A stretch of 33,083 bases of DNA from Pseudomonadota bacterium (GCA_023386155.1 JAEWKH010000096.1:1-33083); one strand, 5' to 3'; numbered from the stretch's first letter, positions 15,586 through 23,740 are shown. The notes: generated by a model not told the origin, from the letters alone. A program made the numbers and translations.

Positions 15586-15922
15586 CGAGATCGCGGTACG
15601 CAGTGACCCAGCACACGTTGCGCAGTCAGGTGTTTAGTTCCCAAGCATGGGCAGACTGGGCAGGATGAACTCAAACGGTCTTCGTTCATGAGGGTGGACG
15701 AAGGTACAAAGGGCTGGTACAAAGGCTATACATCACGGCAGCCAAAAAGCCTTGTTCAGCAACGGTTTTCGCGAGGCCGGCGGAGAACTCCCCCTCTCCG
15801 CCATTACCTTCCCGCCCCCCTTGACCCCGCATCAGACCCTGGCTGCGCAACGGGCCGCTTTGAAGCTGCGCCGATAGGGCCAAATCTCGAAGGCATGATC
15901 TCGAAGGCACGCGGAATGCCTT
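15586..15922. other. Intergenic region after the ABC-3C operon
   Basis: This 337-nt region has no gene I can support. It contains two copies of GGTACAAAGG 14 nt apart (about 15703-15726) and a perfect 8-bp stem, GGCGGAGA (15779-15786) and TCTCCGCC (15795-15802), with an 8-nt loop. The hairpin and repeats could be a terminator or the right edge of the inserted segment. I could not find a matching copy near the recombinase by eye. Confidence 0.45.
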
Positions 15923-16576
15923 TCAGACGGCAAGACCGGCAAGAGCCTTGATCGCCTTGCCCACGGTGTCGGCCGTCCAGAGCACTCCCGTCTTCGTGCG
16001 CACGCCCGACCGGTTCAGGTACTCGGCGATCTTGCCATTGCGGCCATAGCCCGCAGGCACCCTGTCCAGCGCCGCCGCGAGCATCGCGCGGATCTCCTCC
16101 TGGCGTTGAGCCTGGCTCGAGGCTCCGAGACGCCGCCAGTCCCTGAAATGCGCCGTCGGGTTGAAGGGCTCGCCGTCGATGGGCCACTCGATGGGATCCA
16201 GCGCCTCGTTCCGCATCCCCATGTCGTACAGGCAATGGTGCAGGTGCTGGTGCGGGCGCCAGCCGTTGCTCTGCGCGAAGTCGACCCAGAGGAGCGTCGC
16301 CCGGCCCTCGACGCAGTGGCGGCGCGCCCGCGCGAGTCCGTCCCTGACATGCGGCGTCCCGCGGTCGGGGCTGACCTCGAGAAAAACCAGCTCGTCGACG
16401 AGATCGCCCCGCCGCTCCCGCACGTATCGCTGGACGAGCTCCCGCTGGTAGCGGATGGTGCGGCTCTGCCGCGCCGCCTCGCCCGCATCGGGCGAGAGGT
16501 CGGTGAACCCCGCCCATTTCACCGGAAACGTCCAATAGAAGCCCACGAACAGTGGCCGGTCCCCTTCGTCCTGCAT
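15923..16576 (-). CDS. Resolvase-like orphan protein (serine-recombinase family relative)
   Basis: This 217-residue protein starts at 16576, five bases after GGAAGG. The N-terminal half reads FVGFYWTFPVKWAGF, then AARQSRTIRYQRELVQRYV and LVFLEVSPDRGTPHVRDGLARAR. This resembles a resolvase fold, in which a strand, a Ser-x-x-x-Q helix and an E-x-x-x-D-R segment follow each other. The C-terminal part GYGRNGKIAEYLNRSGV, then RTKTGVLWTADTVGKAIKAL, looks like the recombinase domain that follows a resolvase catalytic domain. The usual catalytic start (Y-x-R-V-S-T) is replaced, so recombination activity is doubtful. It is divergent from the phosphatase/ADP-ribosylglycohydrolase gene and shares a 90-nt promoter gap with it. 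Confidence 0.6.
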   Translation of the reverse strand: MQDEGDRPLFVGFYWTFPVKWAGFTDLSPDAGEAARQSRTIRYQRELVQRYVRERRGDLVDELVFLEVSPDRGTPHVRDGLARARRHCVEGRATLLWVDFAQSNGWRPHQHLHHCLYDMGMRNEALDPIEWPIDGEPFNPTAHFRDWRRLGASSQAQRQEEIRAMLAAALDRVPAGYGRNGKIAEYLNRSGVRTKTGVLWTADTVGKAIKALAGLAV

Positions 16577-16666
16577 GCGCCCCTTCCAGCAACCCGGAAA
16601 ATTCCGACAGGCCGTCCCCTGCGCGGCCGTTCGGCGATACTGCGAAGGCAACACGGAGAAAGCAAC

Positions 16667-18109
16667 ATGACCTCGATCCTTCGCATCGCTGAAATCCCCG
16701 TCGGCCGCTCGGGCGGCATGCTTGGCGTCACCTTCGCGCCGGGCAAGAAGCAGGTGAGCGCCTACAGCGGCACCCATGACCGCGACCTGCATCAGGACCT
16801 CGACGTGGTCGCCGCCTGGGGCGCCGCCGCCGTCGTCACCCTGGTGACCGGACGGGAGCTCGTGGCGCTCAAGATCCCGACCCTCGGGGACGAGGTCCGC
16901 GCCCGCTTCATGGAATGGCACCACCTTCCCATCGCCGACTACCATGCGCCCGATGCCGCCTTCGAGGCCGTCTGGCCCGAGACGTCCAGGCGCCTGCGGA
17001 CGCTGCTGGAGGCGGGCGCCCGCGTGCTCGTCCACTGCAAGGGCGGCCTCGGCCGCGCGGGGACCGTCGCCGCCCGCCTGCTCGTCGAGATGGGCGCCGA
17101 TCCCGAGCAGGCGATCCGCGACGTGCGGGCCGCCCGCAGCCCCGATGCCATCGAGAACCGTGCGCAGGAGGACTGGGTCCGCCTCGGCAGGGTCGCCGCC
17201 GGCGAGGCCGATACAGGCCTGCGCGCCATCCGCGACCGCTCCGTCGGGGCGCTCGTGGGCCTCGCCGTCGGCGACGCGCTCGGAACGGCCCTGGAATTCT
17301 CCCGCAAGCCGCCGAAAGCCGTCCTGCACGACATGGTCGGCGGCGGTCCCTTCGGCCTCAGGCCCGGGCAGTGGACGGACGACACGGCGATGGCCCTGGC
17401 CCTGGCCGACAGCCTGACCGTCCATCCCGACCTGGACGCCCGCGACCTGATGGACCGCTTCGTCGCCTGGCGCCGGGACGGCACCTATTCCTGCACGGGG
17501 ACCTGCTTCGACATCGGCATCACGACGGCGGAAGCCCTGAGGCGCTTCGAGCGGTCAGGCGATCCCTTCGCCGGATCGACGGACCCGAACAAGGCCGGCA
17601 ACGGCTCCATCATGCGGCTGGCGCCGGTGGCCATCCGGCACTGGTCCGACCGGGACACGCTCGTGCGGGTGGCCCGGGATCAGTCGCGCACGACCCATGC
17701 CGCCGCGGAGGCGCTTGAGGCTTGCGAAACCCTGGCGCTCATCCTGGCGGACGCCATCGACGGCCGGTCCCTGCCGGAGATCGTCGCAGGAGCCGCAGGC
17801 CGCGTGAAGGGTTTCCGCGCGGGCCAGCCGCGGGACGAGATTCGCGGGACCGGCTACGTGGTCGCCTCGCTGCACGCCGCGACATGGGCGGTATCACGCA
17901 CCACAAGCTTCGAGACCGCTGTCCTGCTCGCAGCCAACCTGGGCGAGGACGCCGACACCACTGCGGCGGTCGCGGGCCAGATCGCCGGCGCGCTCTACGG
18001 CGTGTCCGGGATTCCCGAGCGCTGGCTCGCCCAACTGGCCTGGGGGCCACGGATCCAGGGCATGGCCGAGGCCCTCTTCGAGGCCGGCGCGCTCACCGCG
18101 GCCGCATGA
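16667..18109 (+). CDS. Fusion of a dual-specificity phosphatase domain and an ADP-ribosylglycohydrolase
   Basis: This 480-residue two-domain protein starts at 16667, seven bases after GGAGA. Residues 1-180 form a CDKN3/DSP-like phosphatase with the loop HCKGGLGRAG (Cys124, Arg130) and upstream acid candidate Asp91 in IADYHAPD. Residues 190-480 are a DraG/ADP-ribosylglycohydrolase. GLAVGDALGTALE (199-211), GQWTDDTAMALA (235-246) and NLGEDADTTAAVAGQIAGALYG (424-445, read in two parts) supply the Asp/Thr ligands for two Mg ions. Both active sites look intact. Removal of ADP-ribose from a protein, nucleic acid or small molecule, coupled to dephosphorylation, is the natural inference. No nif genes or DraT partner are nearby. 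Confidence 0.85.
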   Translation: MTSILRIAEIPVGRSGGMLGVTFAPGKKQVSAYSGTHDRDLHQDLDVVAAWGAAAVVTLVTGRELVALKIPTLGDEVRARFMEWHHLPIADYHAPDAAFEAVWPETSRRLRTLLEAGARVLVHCKGGLGRAGTVAARLLVEMGADPEQAIRDVRAARSPDAIENRAQEDWVRLGRVAAGEADTGLRAIRDRSVGALVGLAVGDALGTALEFSRKPPKAVLHDMVGGGPFGLRPGQWTDDTAMALALADSLTVHPDLDARDLMDRFVAWRRDGTYSCTGTCFDIGITTAEALRRFERSGDPFAGSTDPNKAGNGSIMRLAPVAIRHWSDRDTLVRVARDQSRTTHAAAEALEACETLALILADAIDGRSLPEIVAGAAGRVKGFRAGQPRDEIRGTGYVVASLHAATWAVSRTTSFETAVLLAANLGEDADTTAAVAGQIAGALYGVSGIPERWLAQLAWGPRIQGMAEALFEAGALTAAA

Positions 18110-18300
18110 CGGGGCAAGGTCCGCGCCCGCAGGCGTTAAGGCCCGCGCCTTGGTAAAGACACGAAGTGAGGGATCATTCCGCGAAGGTCCCTTTCGTCGC
18201 TGGGAACCCGGCCTTTCAGCATCGGATCACCCTCTGCTGCCAGGCTGCGAATCGACCGGCGTGCCGCAACGGCATCGTGTCGGGAACCGAAGGGGATAGA

Positions 18301-18948
18301 ATGATCAGTTGGGACTACGACCGGCACGAGATCCTCGCGGACGGGATCGTGCACGGCATCGGGATCGCCGGCGGGCTTGCCGGGGTGGCCATTCTGCTGG
18401 CCCTTGCCGCCCCGACCGTCAGCCCCTGGGAACTGACCTCGGTGACGATCTACGGGGGCGGACTGCTGGCAGTGCTCATCATTTCCGCAACCTACAATCT
18501 CTGGCCCGTCTCTCCCGTGAAGTGGCTCCTTCGGCGCTTCGATCACTCCGCCATCTATCTTCTGATTGCGGGCACCTATACGCCGTTCATCACGCAGATG
18601 CGGGCCGACCTCAGCGCGGCGCTCCTTCTGGGCGGCGTCTGGGCATCCGCGGCGGCCGGCATGGCCCTGAAGCTGTGCCTGCCGGGCCGGTTCGAGCGGC
18701 TGGCGCTTCTCCTCTACCTGCTCATCGGGTGGAGCGGCGTGATGGCGTACGAGTCCGTTTTCGGCGCGCTTCCCGCCTCGACCCTTTGGCTCCTGTGCGC
18801 CGGTGGCGTTCTCTACACCATAGGGGTCGTCTTCCATCTCTGGAGGAGCCTGCGCTTCCACAATGCGATCTGGCACGCCTTCGTGCTGGTTGCGGCGGCC
18901 TGCCATTACGGGGCCGTGCTGGACTGCATCGTGCTGGCGCGGGGATGA
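18301..18948 (+). CDS. Hemolysin III/PAQR family membrane protein
   Basis: This 215-residue protein has seven predicted membrane helices. The family's metal-site motifs are present: ADGIVHGIGIAGG (residues 13-25), FDHSAIYLLIAGTYTPF (about residues 80-96) and FHNAIWHAFVLVAAACHYG (about residues 186-204). These His/Asp residues bind zinc in PAQR proteins, including bacterial YqfA/HlyIII. The cellular role is unclear; a membrane-fluidity or hydrolase role is debated. The ATG at 18301 follows AAGGGGA. It stands alone between the ADP-ribosylglycohydrolase fusion and a small orphan. Confidence 0.88.
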   Translation: MISWDYDRHEILADGIVHGIGIAGGLAGVAILLALAAPTVSPWELTSVTIYGGGLLAVLIISATYNLWPVSPVKWLLRRFDHSAIYLLIAGTYTPFITQMRADLSAALLLGGVWASAAAGMALKLCLPGRFERLALLLYLLIGWSGVMAYESVFGALPASTLWLLCAGGVLYTIGVVFHLWRSLRFHNAIWHAFVLVAAACHYGAVLDCIVLARG

Positions 18949-19076
18949 TCGTCGTCGCGACCTGAGCGGCGTTGCCGTCCCATGCGGGCTTTATCCCCGT
19001 TGTCCTTGAGACCATGACTTGGCGGACCATGTGACTTCGAGGCCGCATTGATCTGAAGACCATGAGGAGGCAACGG

Positions 19077-19271
19077 ATGTCGAAACCGCCAAAAGATGAA
19101 ACGGAGCGCGAAGCCCTCGACAGGGAGCTGGACTTCGAGCTGGAAGGAACGTTTCCTGCAAGCGATCCCCCGAAGATCATCCGGTCGGCGCCGAGCTCCC
19201 AGATCACGCCTGACACGCACCGTGAGGATGACCCGGACGCCGAGGAGACGCCCGAAACGCCAAAGGGATGA
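19077..19271 (+). CDS. Small acidic FPASDPP-motif protein
   Basis: This 64-residue, very hydrophilic protein has many Glu/Asp and Pro residues. The central motif is LDFELEGTFPASDPPKI (about residues 19-35). Short proteins with an (L-D-x-x-L-E)-x-T-F-P-A-S-D-P-P core recur in alphaproteobacterial genomes; I know of no function. A strong AGGAGG at 19065-19070, six bases before the ATG, and a hairpin after the stop support expression. The tail (DTHREDDPDAEETPETPKG) looks disordered. Confidence 0.7.
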   Translation: MSKPPKDETEREALDRELDFELEGTFPASDPPKIIRSAPSSQITPDTHREDDPDAEETPETPKG

Positions 19272-19283
19272 TCATCGGGATCT

Positions 19284-19310
19284 CGAGAGCGCCGTTCGAA
19301 CCCGCTCTCG
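19284..19310 (+). terminator. Hairpin downstream of the FPASDPP gene
   Basis: CGAGAGCG (19284-19291) and CGCTCTCG (19303-19310) pair exactly across an 11-nt loop, starting 12 nt after the stop codon at 19271. No T run follows, so it may act with Rho or as an RNA 3'-end stabiliser. The rest of the gap to 19459 shows nothing recognisable. Confidence 0.4.
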
Positions 19311-19459
19311 GGCTTGAGCGGCCTCGATCGGATCCGGGGAGGCGAGCGACCTGACGGGTCCGCCCCGCGAACGCGGCAACCACCTCGTGGAAAGAAAGGT
19401 TGTCATGGAGGCCAATTGCGACGGAGCCGTTCAGGATCCGCCGGACCAAGGAGTCCCCG

Positions 19460-20032
19460 ATGACCACCTTCAAAGTCGGCTATCTGATCGGCAGCCTCGC
19501 CAGGGAATCGATCAACCGCAAGCTCGCCAAGGCCCTGATCCGCCTTGCTCCGGAACACCTCACCTTCGCCGAGATCGCGATCAAGGACCTGCCGCTCTAC
19601 AGCTACGACTACGATGCCGATTTCCCGCCGGCCGCGAAAGCGTTCAAGGACGCCATCGCGTCCGTGGATGCGGTGCTGTTCGTGACGCCCGAGTACAACC
19701 GCTCGATCCCGGGCGCCCTCAAGAACGCCATCGACTGGGCCAGCCGCCCCTACGGGAAGAACTCCTTCACCCGAAAGCCCTCGGCGGTGATCGGCACCTC
19801 GCCGGGCGCCATCGGCACGGCCGTGGGGCAGCAGCACCTGCGCAGCGTGCTCGGCTTCTGCAACTCCCCGCAGATGAACGCGCCGGAGGCCTACATCCAG
19901 TTCACGCCCGGGCTGATCACCGATGAGGGCGAGGTCACCACCCAGTCCACGGCCGAGTTCCTGAGGAGCTACATGGCGGCGTTTCATCAGTTCATCGCCA
20001 GGGTCTACACCGCCCTGCCGCGGGACGCGTAA
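19460..20032 (+). CDS. NADPH-dependent FMN reductase (flavodoxin-like, YieF/ChrR type)
   Basis: This 190-residue protein starts at 19460, after AAGGAG. The flavin phosphate loop is GSLARESINRKLAKAL (about residues 11-26). The isoalloxazine-binding loop is FVTPEYNRSIPGALKNAIDW (about residues 74-93). GTSPGAIGTAVGQQHLR completes the fold. The family reduces quinones, chromate or other compounds with NAD(P)H and protects against oxidative stress. The length is typical and no signal peptide is present. It is convergent with the histidine kinase gene (ending 20135). Confidence 0.88.
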   Translation: MTTFKVGYLIGSLARESINRKLAKALIRLAPEHLTFAEIAIKDLPLYSYDYDADFPPAAKAFKDAIASVDAVLFVTPEYNRSIPGALKNAIDWASRPYGKNSFTRKPSAVIGTSPGAIGTAVGQQHLRSVLGFCNSPQMNAPEAYIQFTPGLITDEGEVTTQSTAEFLRSYMAAFHQFIARVYTALPRDA

Positions 20033-20134
20033 CAGTTGACGATGGCCCATGAATGCTTCCGCAGGCCTGCGATGCGGCCTCCCGTCGGATGGCTTCGCGG
20101 CCCGATCCTCGCGCTTGGGCCTCGCCGGAGGACC

Positions 20135-21547
20135 TCAACGGGCGGGGACGAGACCCGTCGGCGCGGATCCTCCGCGACGCGGCCTGTTGGCAAGGCTGTG
20201 CGCCTCCCGGCAGAGCGGGATCTCGAAGGCGACGCGGCACCGCCCGCTGCCGTCGATCTCTGCGCTCGTCCCGTATTCGGCCAGGATGTCTTCCACGATG
20301 CCGAGCCCCAGTCCGCTTGAGGTCGGGTCGGCGTGCCCCTGCACGCCGCGTTCGGGACGCTCGCCATCGGTTCGGGAGAAGCCCGGTCCGTCATCCTCGA
20401 CGATGACCCGGGCCTTCCCGCCCGCGCGTTCGACGCGGATGTCGACCCGGGTCCTGGCCCATTTCCTGGCATTGTCGAGAAGGTTGCCCATCACCTCGCC
20501 GAAATCGTGAGGATCCATGTCGACGGCCAGCTCGGCCGGGATGCTCGTCCGCCAGGCAAGCTCCTCGCCTCTCGGCATGTGCTGCATCAGCCTGAGCAGG
20601 CGCGCGATGGTCTCGTCCACCTGCGTGTAGGCGCCACAGCCGACCGAGGCGCCGCTGGTGCGGGCGCGGGCCACCTCGCGCTCGACATGCGTGCGGATCA
20701 GCTCCAACTGCTCCTGCATGCGTTCCGCCGCCCCGGGCTGGCCCGCATGGTCGAGGCGCCTCACCTCGGCCCCGAGGATCGTCAACGGGGTCTTCAACCC
20801 ATGGGCCAGCGCGCCGGCGCGGTCGCGCGCCTTGCGGACGAGATTGTCCTGACGATCCAGCAGCGTGTTGATGCTCTCGACGAGGGGCGCGACCTCGCCG
20901 GGAAAGCGGCGTGTCATGCGCCGGATCTGTCCGGTCTGAACCGCGTTCAGGTCACGCCCGACCTCCTGCAGGGGACGCAGGCCGAGGGAGACCTGCATCC
21001 ACGCGAAGAGAACCAGCACGGCCGCGATGGGAATGAGCACACGGGTGACGTCCCAGCCGAAAGCCTGCCGCAGTTCGACGACCTGCGCATGGTCGAGGGC
21101 GACCGCAAGGCTGAAGGTGCGGCCCCCCTGCTCGCCATCGACCGAGACCTCCCGCTCGATCACGTAAAGCTCCGCGCCGCCGGGCCCCTCGACCTCGAAG
21201 GCCTTGTCGCGCTCGTTGTCCGGGCGCGACCCGCCGGAGGGCAGGTCCTGGTCCCACAACGACCGCGACCGGATGAGGGGCCGTCCGCCCTCGGACACCT
21301 GCCAATAGGCCCCGCCATAAGGCTGATGGTAACGCGGATCCGTCAGCCTCTGGCTGAGGCCGGCCTCTCCCTCCGTGCCGAACGCGGTCGCAAGCTCCGT
21401 CCAGTGGATGTTGAGGTCCTGCTCCACATAGCGCAGCACCTGGCGCTCGAAGAACACGACAAGCGAAGCGCCTGCAACAGCAATCGTCGCGATGATCGAG
21501 ACGACGGCGACCGTCAGCAGCCGCACGCGGATGGAATTGCATGTCAT
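20135..21547 (-). CDS. Sensor histidine kinase (PhoQ-like)
   Basis: This 470-residue membrane kinase has TM1 (about residues 10-33), a periplasmic sensor domain of about 135 residues, and TM2 (about residues 169-190). A HAMP-like linker follows, then the dimerisation helix with His249 in ALAHGLKTPLTIL. The ATP domain has MGNLLDNARKWA (N box, near Asn355/Asn359), DDGPGF (G1) and SGLGLGIVED (G2). The short H-box HGLKTPL is typical of PhoQ-type kinases. Its start (21547) overlaps the response regulator stop by 4 nt. The PepSY protein upstream in the operon may modulate the sensor. The tail after residue 450 is Arg/Gly-rich and atypical. The signal is unknown; divalent cations are a family-based guess. 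Confidence 0.87.
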   Translation of the reverse strand: MTCNSIRVRLLTVAVVSIIATIAVAGASLVVFFERQVLRYVEQDLNIHWTELATAFGTEGEAGLSQRLTDPRYHQPYGGAYWQVSEGGRPLIRSRSLWDQDLPSGGSRPDNERDKAFEVEGPGGAELYVIEREVSVDGEQGGRTFSLAVALDHAQVVELRQAFGWDVTRVLIPIAAVLVLFAWMQVSLGLRPLQEVGRDLNAVQTGQIRRMTRRFPGEVAPLVESINTLLDRQDNLVRKARDRAGALAHGLKTPLTILGAEVRRLDHAGQPGAAERMQEQLELIRTHVEREVARARTSGASVGCGAYTQVDETIARLLRLMQHMPRGEELAWRTSIPAELAVDMDPHDFGEVMGNLLDNARKWARTRVDIRVERAGGKARVIVEDDGPGFSRTDGERPERGVQGHADPTSSGLGLGIVEDILAEYGTSAEIDGSGRCRVAFEIPLCREAHSLANRPRRGGSAPTGLVPAR

Positions 21548-22206
21548 GGCGCAGGCGTCTCCATGATGTAGCCGTGGCCCCGGCGCGTCCCGATGGCAGC
21601 GGAGCCGATCTTCCGCCGGAGGCGGGCAACCAGGGCCTCGATCGTGTTGCTCTCGGGCTCGTCCGTTCCATAGACATGCTCGACGAGCTCGCTCTGGGCG
21701 ACGACACGATCCCGATTGTGGGCCAAATAGCGAAGCAGGCGGAACTCGAGGGGCGAGAGCTCGATGGCCCGGCCATGGATCATCACGCGCAGCCGCCGCG
21801 TATCGATGCGCAGCGCGCCGACCTCGATCAGGGGAGTCACGTGGCGCCCGACCCGGCGCAGCAGGGCCGCGAGGCGGGCGACAAGCTCCTCCATCTCGAA
21901 GGGCTTTGTCAGGTAATCGTCGGCACCGGCATCGATCCCTTCGACCCGTTGCAGCCATGAGCCGCGGGCCGTGAGCACGAGGATCGGAACGGTGCTAGCC
22001 TCGTCCCGCAGCCGGCGCACCACCGACAGGCCGTCGAGCTTCGGCAGGCCCAGGTCCAGGACGATGGCGTCATAATCCTCGGTCGAGGCCCGGAACCAGC
22101 CCTCCTCGCCGTCCCGGGCGACATCCACCACATAGCCGGCCTCCCCCAGGGCACCGGCGATGTCCCGGGCGATCGCTGCCTCATCCTCCACGAGAAGGAC
22201 CCGCAT
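21544..22206 (-). CDS. OmpR/PhoP-family response regulator
   Basis: This 220-residue protein has a receiver domain with the acidic pair Glu7/Asp8, phosphoacceptor Asp51 (IVLDLGLP), Thr79 and Lys101 (YLTKPFEME). The C-terminal winged helix has the OmpR pattern LSPLEFRLLRYLAHN and VARLRRKIG, ending RGHGYIM. The start at 22206 overlaps the PepSY gene stop by 1 nt, and the stop overlaps the kinase start. This is the tight coupling expected of a PepSY/regulator/kinase operon. Confidence 0.9.
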   Translation of the reverse strand: MRVLLVEDEAAIARDIAGALGEAGYVVDVARDGEEGWFRASTEDYDAIVLDLGLPKLDGLSVVRRLRDEASTVPILVLTARGSWLQRVEGIDAGADDYLTKPFEMEELVARLAALLRRVGRHVTPLIEVGALRIDTRRLRVMIHGRAIELSPLEFRLLRYLAHNRDRVVAQSELVEHVYGTDEPESNTIEALVARLRRKIGSAAIGTRRGHGYIMETPAP

Positions 22207-22778
22207 CAGCGCCTCCTGATTTGAAGAATCGTGTTGCGGCGGGCATCCACGACGACCTCCTGGTAGCGGCGATCCGGGGTCAGAACCAGGAACTCGTACC
22301 GCCACTCGCCGCTCCAGGACTGGTGCAGGTCGACCTCCAGCACCTGCCCCGGAACCGCTTTCGCGACGGTCGGAAGGACGGAGCTCAGGGCCAGGGCCCA
22401 GCCTTGGGAAACAGCCTCGCGGGCATTGGCGGAGGAGGTGCTGCCCCAGCCCGCATAGACGCCGGTCCGCGCCTCGTCGCCGCCCCGGCCACGCCCCCGT
22501 CCCCGGCCGCCATCGTCGCCCCCATGCCCCCGGCCGTGCCCGCCGCCGTCGCCTCCGCGACCGGACCCTCGTTCGTCGCCACGTTCGCTGTCGTCCCCGC
22601 CGCCTCGGCCGCTGTTGTCGCCTCCGCCGTGACCGCCGCCGTCATCCCCGCCGCGGCCTCCGCCTCCGTCACCGCCGCTGTCGCCGTCCTTGGCGATGGC
22701 GGCCGTCATCCAGGAGCCTTCGACCGGAGCCAGCGCCAGAGGGAGCAGAAGCAGCGCGATAAGATGACGACGCGACAT
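22206..22778 (-). CDS. Secreted Gly/Asp-rich protein with C-terminal PepSY-like domain
   Basis: This 190-residue protein has a signal peptide (MSRRHLIALLLLPLALAPVEG). A low-complexity Gly/Asp/Arg region spans about residues 30-110 (many GGDDGG and GRGRG runs). A PepSY-like C-terminus follows, with WALALSSVLPTVAKAVPG, VLEVDLHQSW and RRYQEVVVDARRNTILQI. PepSY proteins next to PhoPQ-like systems often act as periplasmic modulators. It is the first gene of the two-component operon. GGAAGG near the ATG at 22778 supports the start. The Asp-rich stretch could bind Ca or Mg, the kind of ligand a PhoQ-like sensor detects; that is inference. Confidence 0.75.
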   Translation of the reverse strand: MSRRHLIALLLLPLALAPVEGSWMTAAIAKDGDSGGDGGGGRGGDDGGGHGGGDNSGRGGGDDSERGDERGSGRGGDGGGHGRGHGGDDGGRGRGRGRGGDEARTGVYAGWGSTSSANAREAVSQGWALALSSVLPTVAKAVPGQVLEVDLHQSWSGEWRYEFLVLTPDRRYQEVVVDARRNTILQIRRR

Positions 22779-22921
22779 GGAGCCTTCCAAACTGGCCCAG
22801 CATAGCACGCCCAAGCTGATATTTCGCTGACATGCTCCGTCAGGTTCCGGTGTCGACCCTGAGCCAGATTGCTCCTGCGTCGGCGCTGATCTGTCCCGCG
22901 CCGGATGAATGGAGGAAGACG

Positions 22922-23533
22922 ATGCTGAAGCCCATCAAGAACGGTCCGAGTGTTTTGGTCCTGGGTGCCATGCTGGCCTCGCTCGCGGCGGCCGCCGTCC
23001 CGGCGGTGATCGCGAGCGCGATCCTGTCCCCCGCCCTGGCGCGCAACGGCGGCGACGATGGCGGAGGCCGCGGCGGCGACGACAGTGGCGGCCGCGGCGG
23101 GCGCGGTGGAGACGACGGCGGCAGCCATGGCGGTCGCGGCGACGACGGCGGACGCTCCGGCGACGACAGCGGCGGGCACGGCGGCCGCAGCAGCGATGGC
23201 GGTGGGCGCGGCCGAGGCGGAGATGTTGGCGGTCGCAACGACGATCGGGGCCGCGACAGGGCGGACGACCATGGGGTCGCCACGGCCGAGGACGGCCGGC
23301 GTGGCCGCGGAGCGGACGACGGCACAGCGATGGGCAGCCGGACGAGGACCCGGACCGGGGATCAGCACCAGACCCGCACGCGCACCCGTGGTGCCGATCA
23401 TGTGGTCGATGTGCGCCTGCCACGTGGGCGCGGCGCCGACGATCCCGCCACCGCGCGGGACGACAGGGGCGGCCGCCTGGACCGCGACCAGCGGTTCGAG
23501 CCGGGAGACGACCGCCGCGTGAATGGCCGGTAA
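22922..23533 (+). CDS. Exported Gly/Asp/Arg-rich low-complexity protein
   Basis: This 203-residue protein has a long N-terminal hydrophobic signal (about residues 9-40, ending SPALARNGG). A Gly/Asp-rich tract at about residues 42-105 is built of GGDDGG, GGRGG and GDDSGG units, and a charged Arg/Asp tail follows. GGAGGA lies five bases before the ATG at 22922. The gene is divergent from the PepSY/two-component operon, whose first gene has a very similar Gly/Asp-rich tract, and a 143-nt gap separates them. It may be a target of that regulator. Function is unknown; no domain is recognised. Confidence 0.6.
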   Translation: MLKPIKNGPSVLVLGAMLASLAAAAVPAVIASAILSPALARNGGDDGGGRGGDDSGGRGGRGGDDGGSHGGRGDDGGRSGDDSGGHGGRSSDGGGRGRGGDVGGRNDDRGRDRADDHGVATAEDGRRGRGADDGTAMGSRTRTRTGDQHQTRTRTRGADHVVDVRLPRGRGADDPATARDDRGGRLDRDQRFEPGDDRRVNGR

Positions 23534-23551
23534 GGATCGACGCGCCGGATC

Positions 23552-23579
23552 GGCCGCAGGGCACGTGAGCCCTGCGGCC
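23552..23579 (+). terminator. Perfect 11-bp stem terminator-like hairpin
   Basis: GGCCGCAGGGC (23552-23562) and GCCCTGCGGCC (23569-23579) pair exactly across a 6-nt loop, 18 nt after the stop of the Gly-rich gene. The stem is very GC-rich, as expected of a terminator; no long T tract follows. Confidence 0.6.
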
Positions 23580-23623
23580 CTAAGAAGCTGGGGTAGGGCG
23601 AATCGGGCCCTCCTCCCTCGCAG

Positions 23624-23669
23624 GCCCGCCGATACGGGTCTTGGCCCGCCGATACGGGTCTTGGCCCGC
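23624..23669. repeat. Perfect 20-bp tandem duplication plus a partial third unit
   Basis: The 20-bp unit beginning GCCCGCCGATACGGG occurs at 23624-23643 and again, identically, at 23644-23663, with six more bases of a third unit to 23669. Each unit contains a small CCCG/CGGG dyad. It lies between the Gly-rich gene and the convergent Cys-rich gene. A recent slippage event is the simplest explanation. Confidence 0.75.
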
Positions 23670-23740
23670 TGGGAGAGGCCGGCCGGGGTCCCGAACGGAC
23701 GCGCGGGACGCCATCCCGCTCCGGCAAAGACGAGCCTTCG

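Noticed and set aside
15779..15802. Hairpin with TCTCCGCC that recalls the 3' end of a tRNA-Ser
   Set aside because: The body of a tRNA (anticodon and D arms, TTCGAAT) is missing; treated only as a hairpin.
16577..17425. Extending the resolvase-like gene rightward to 17425
   Set aside because: The extension is antisense to the phosphatase/ADP-ribosylglycohydrolase gene; a good ribosome site fixes the start at 16576.
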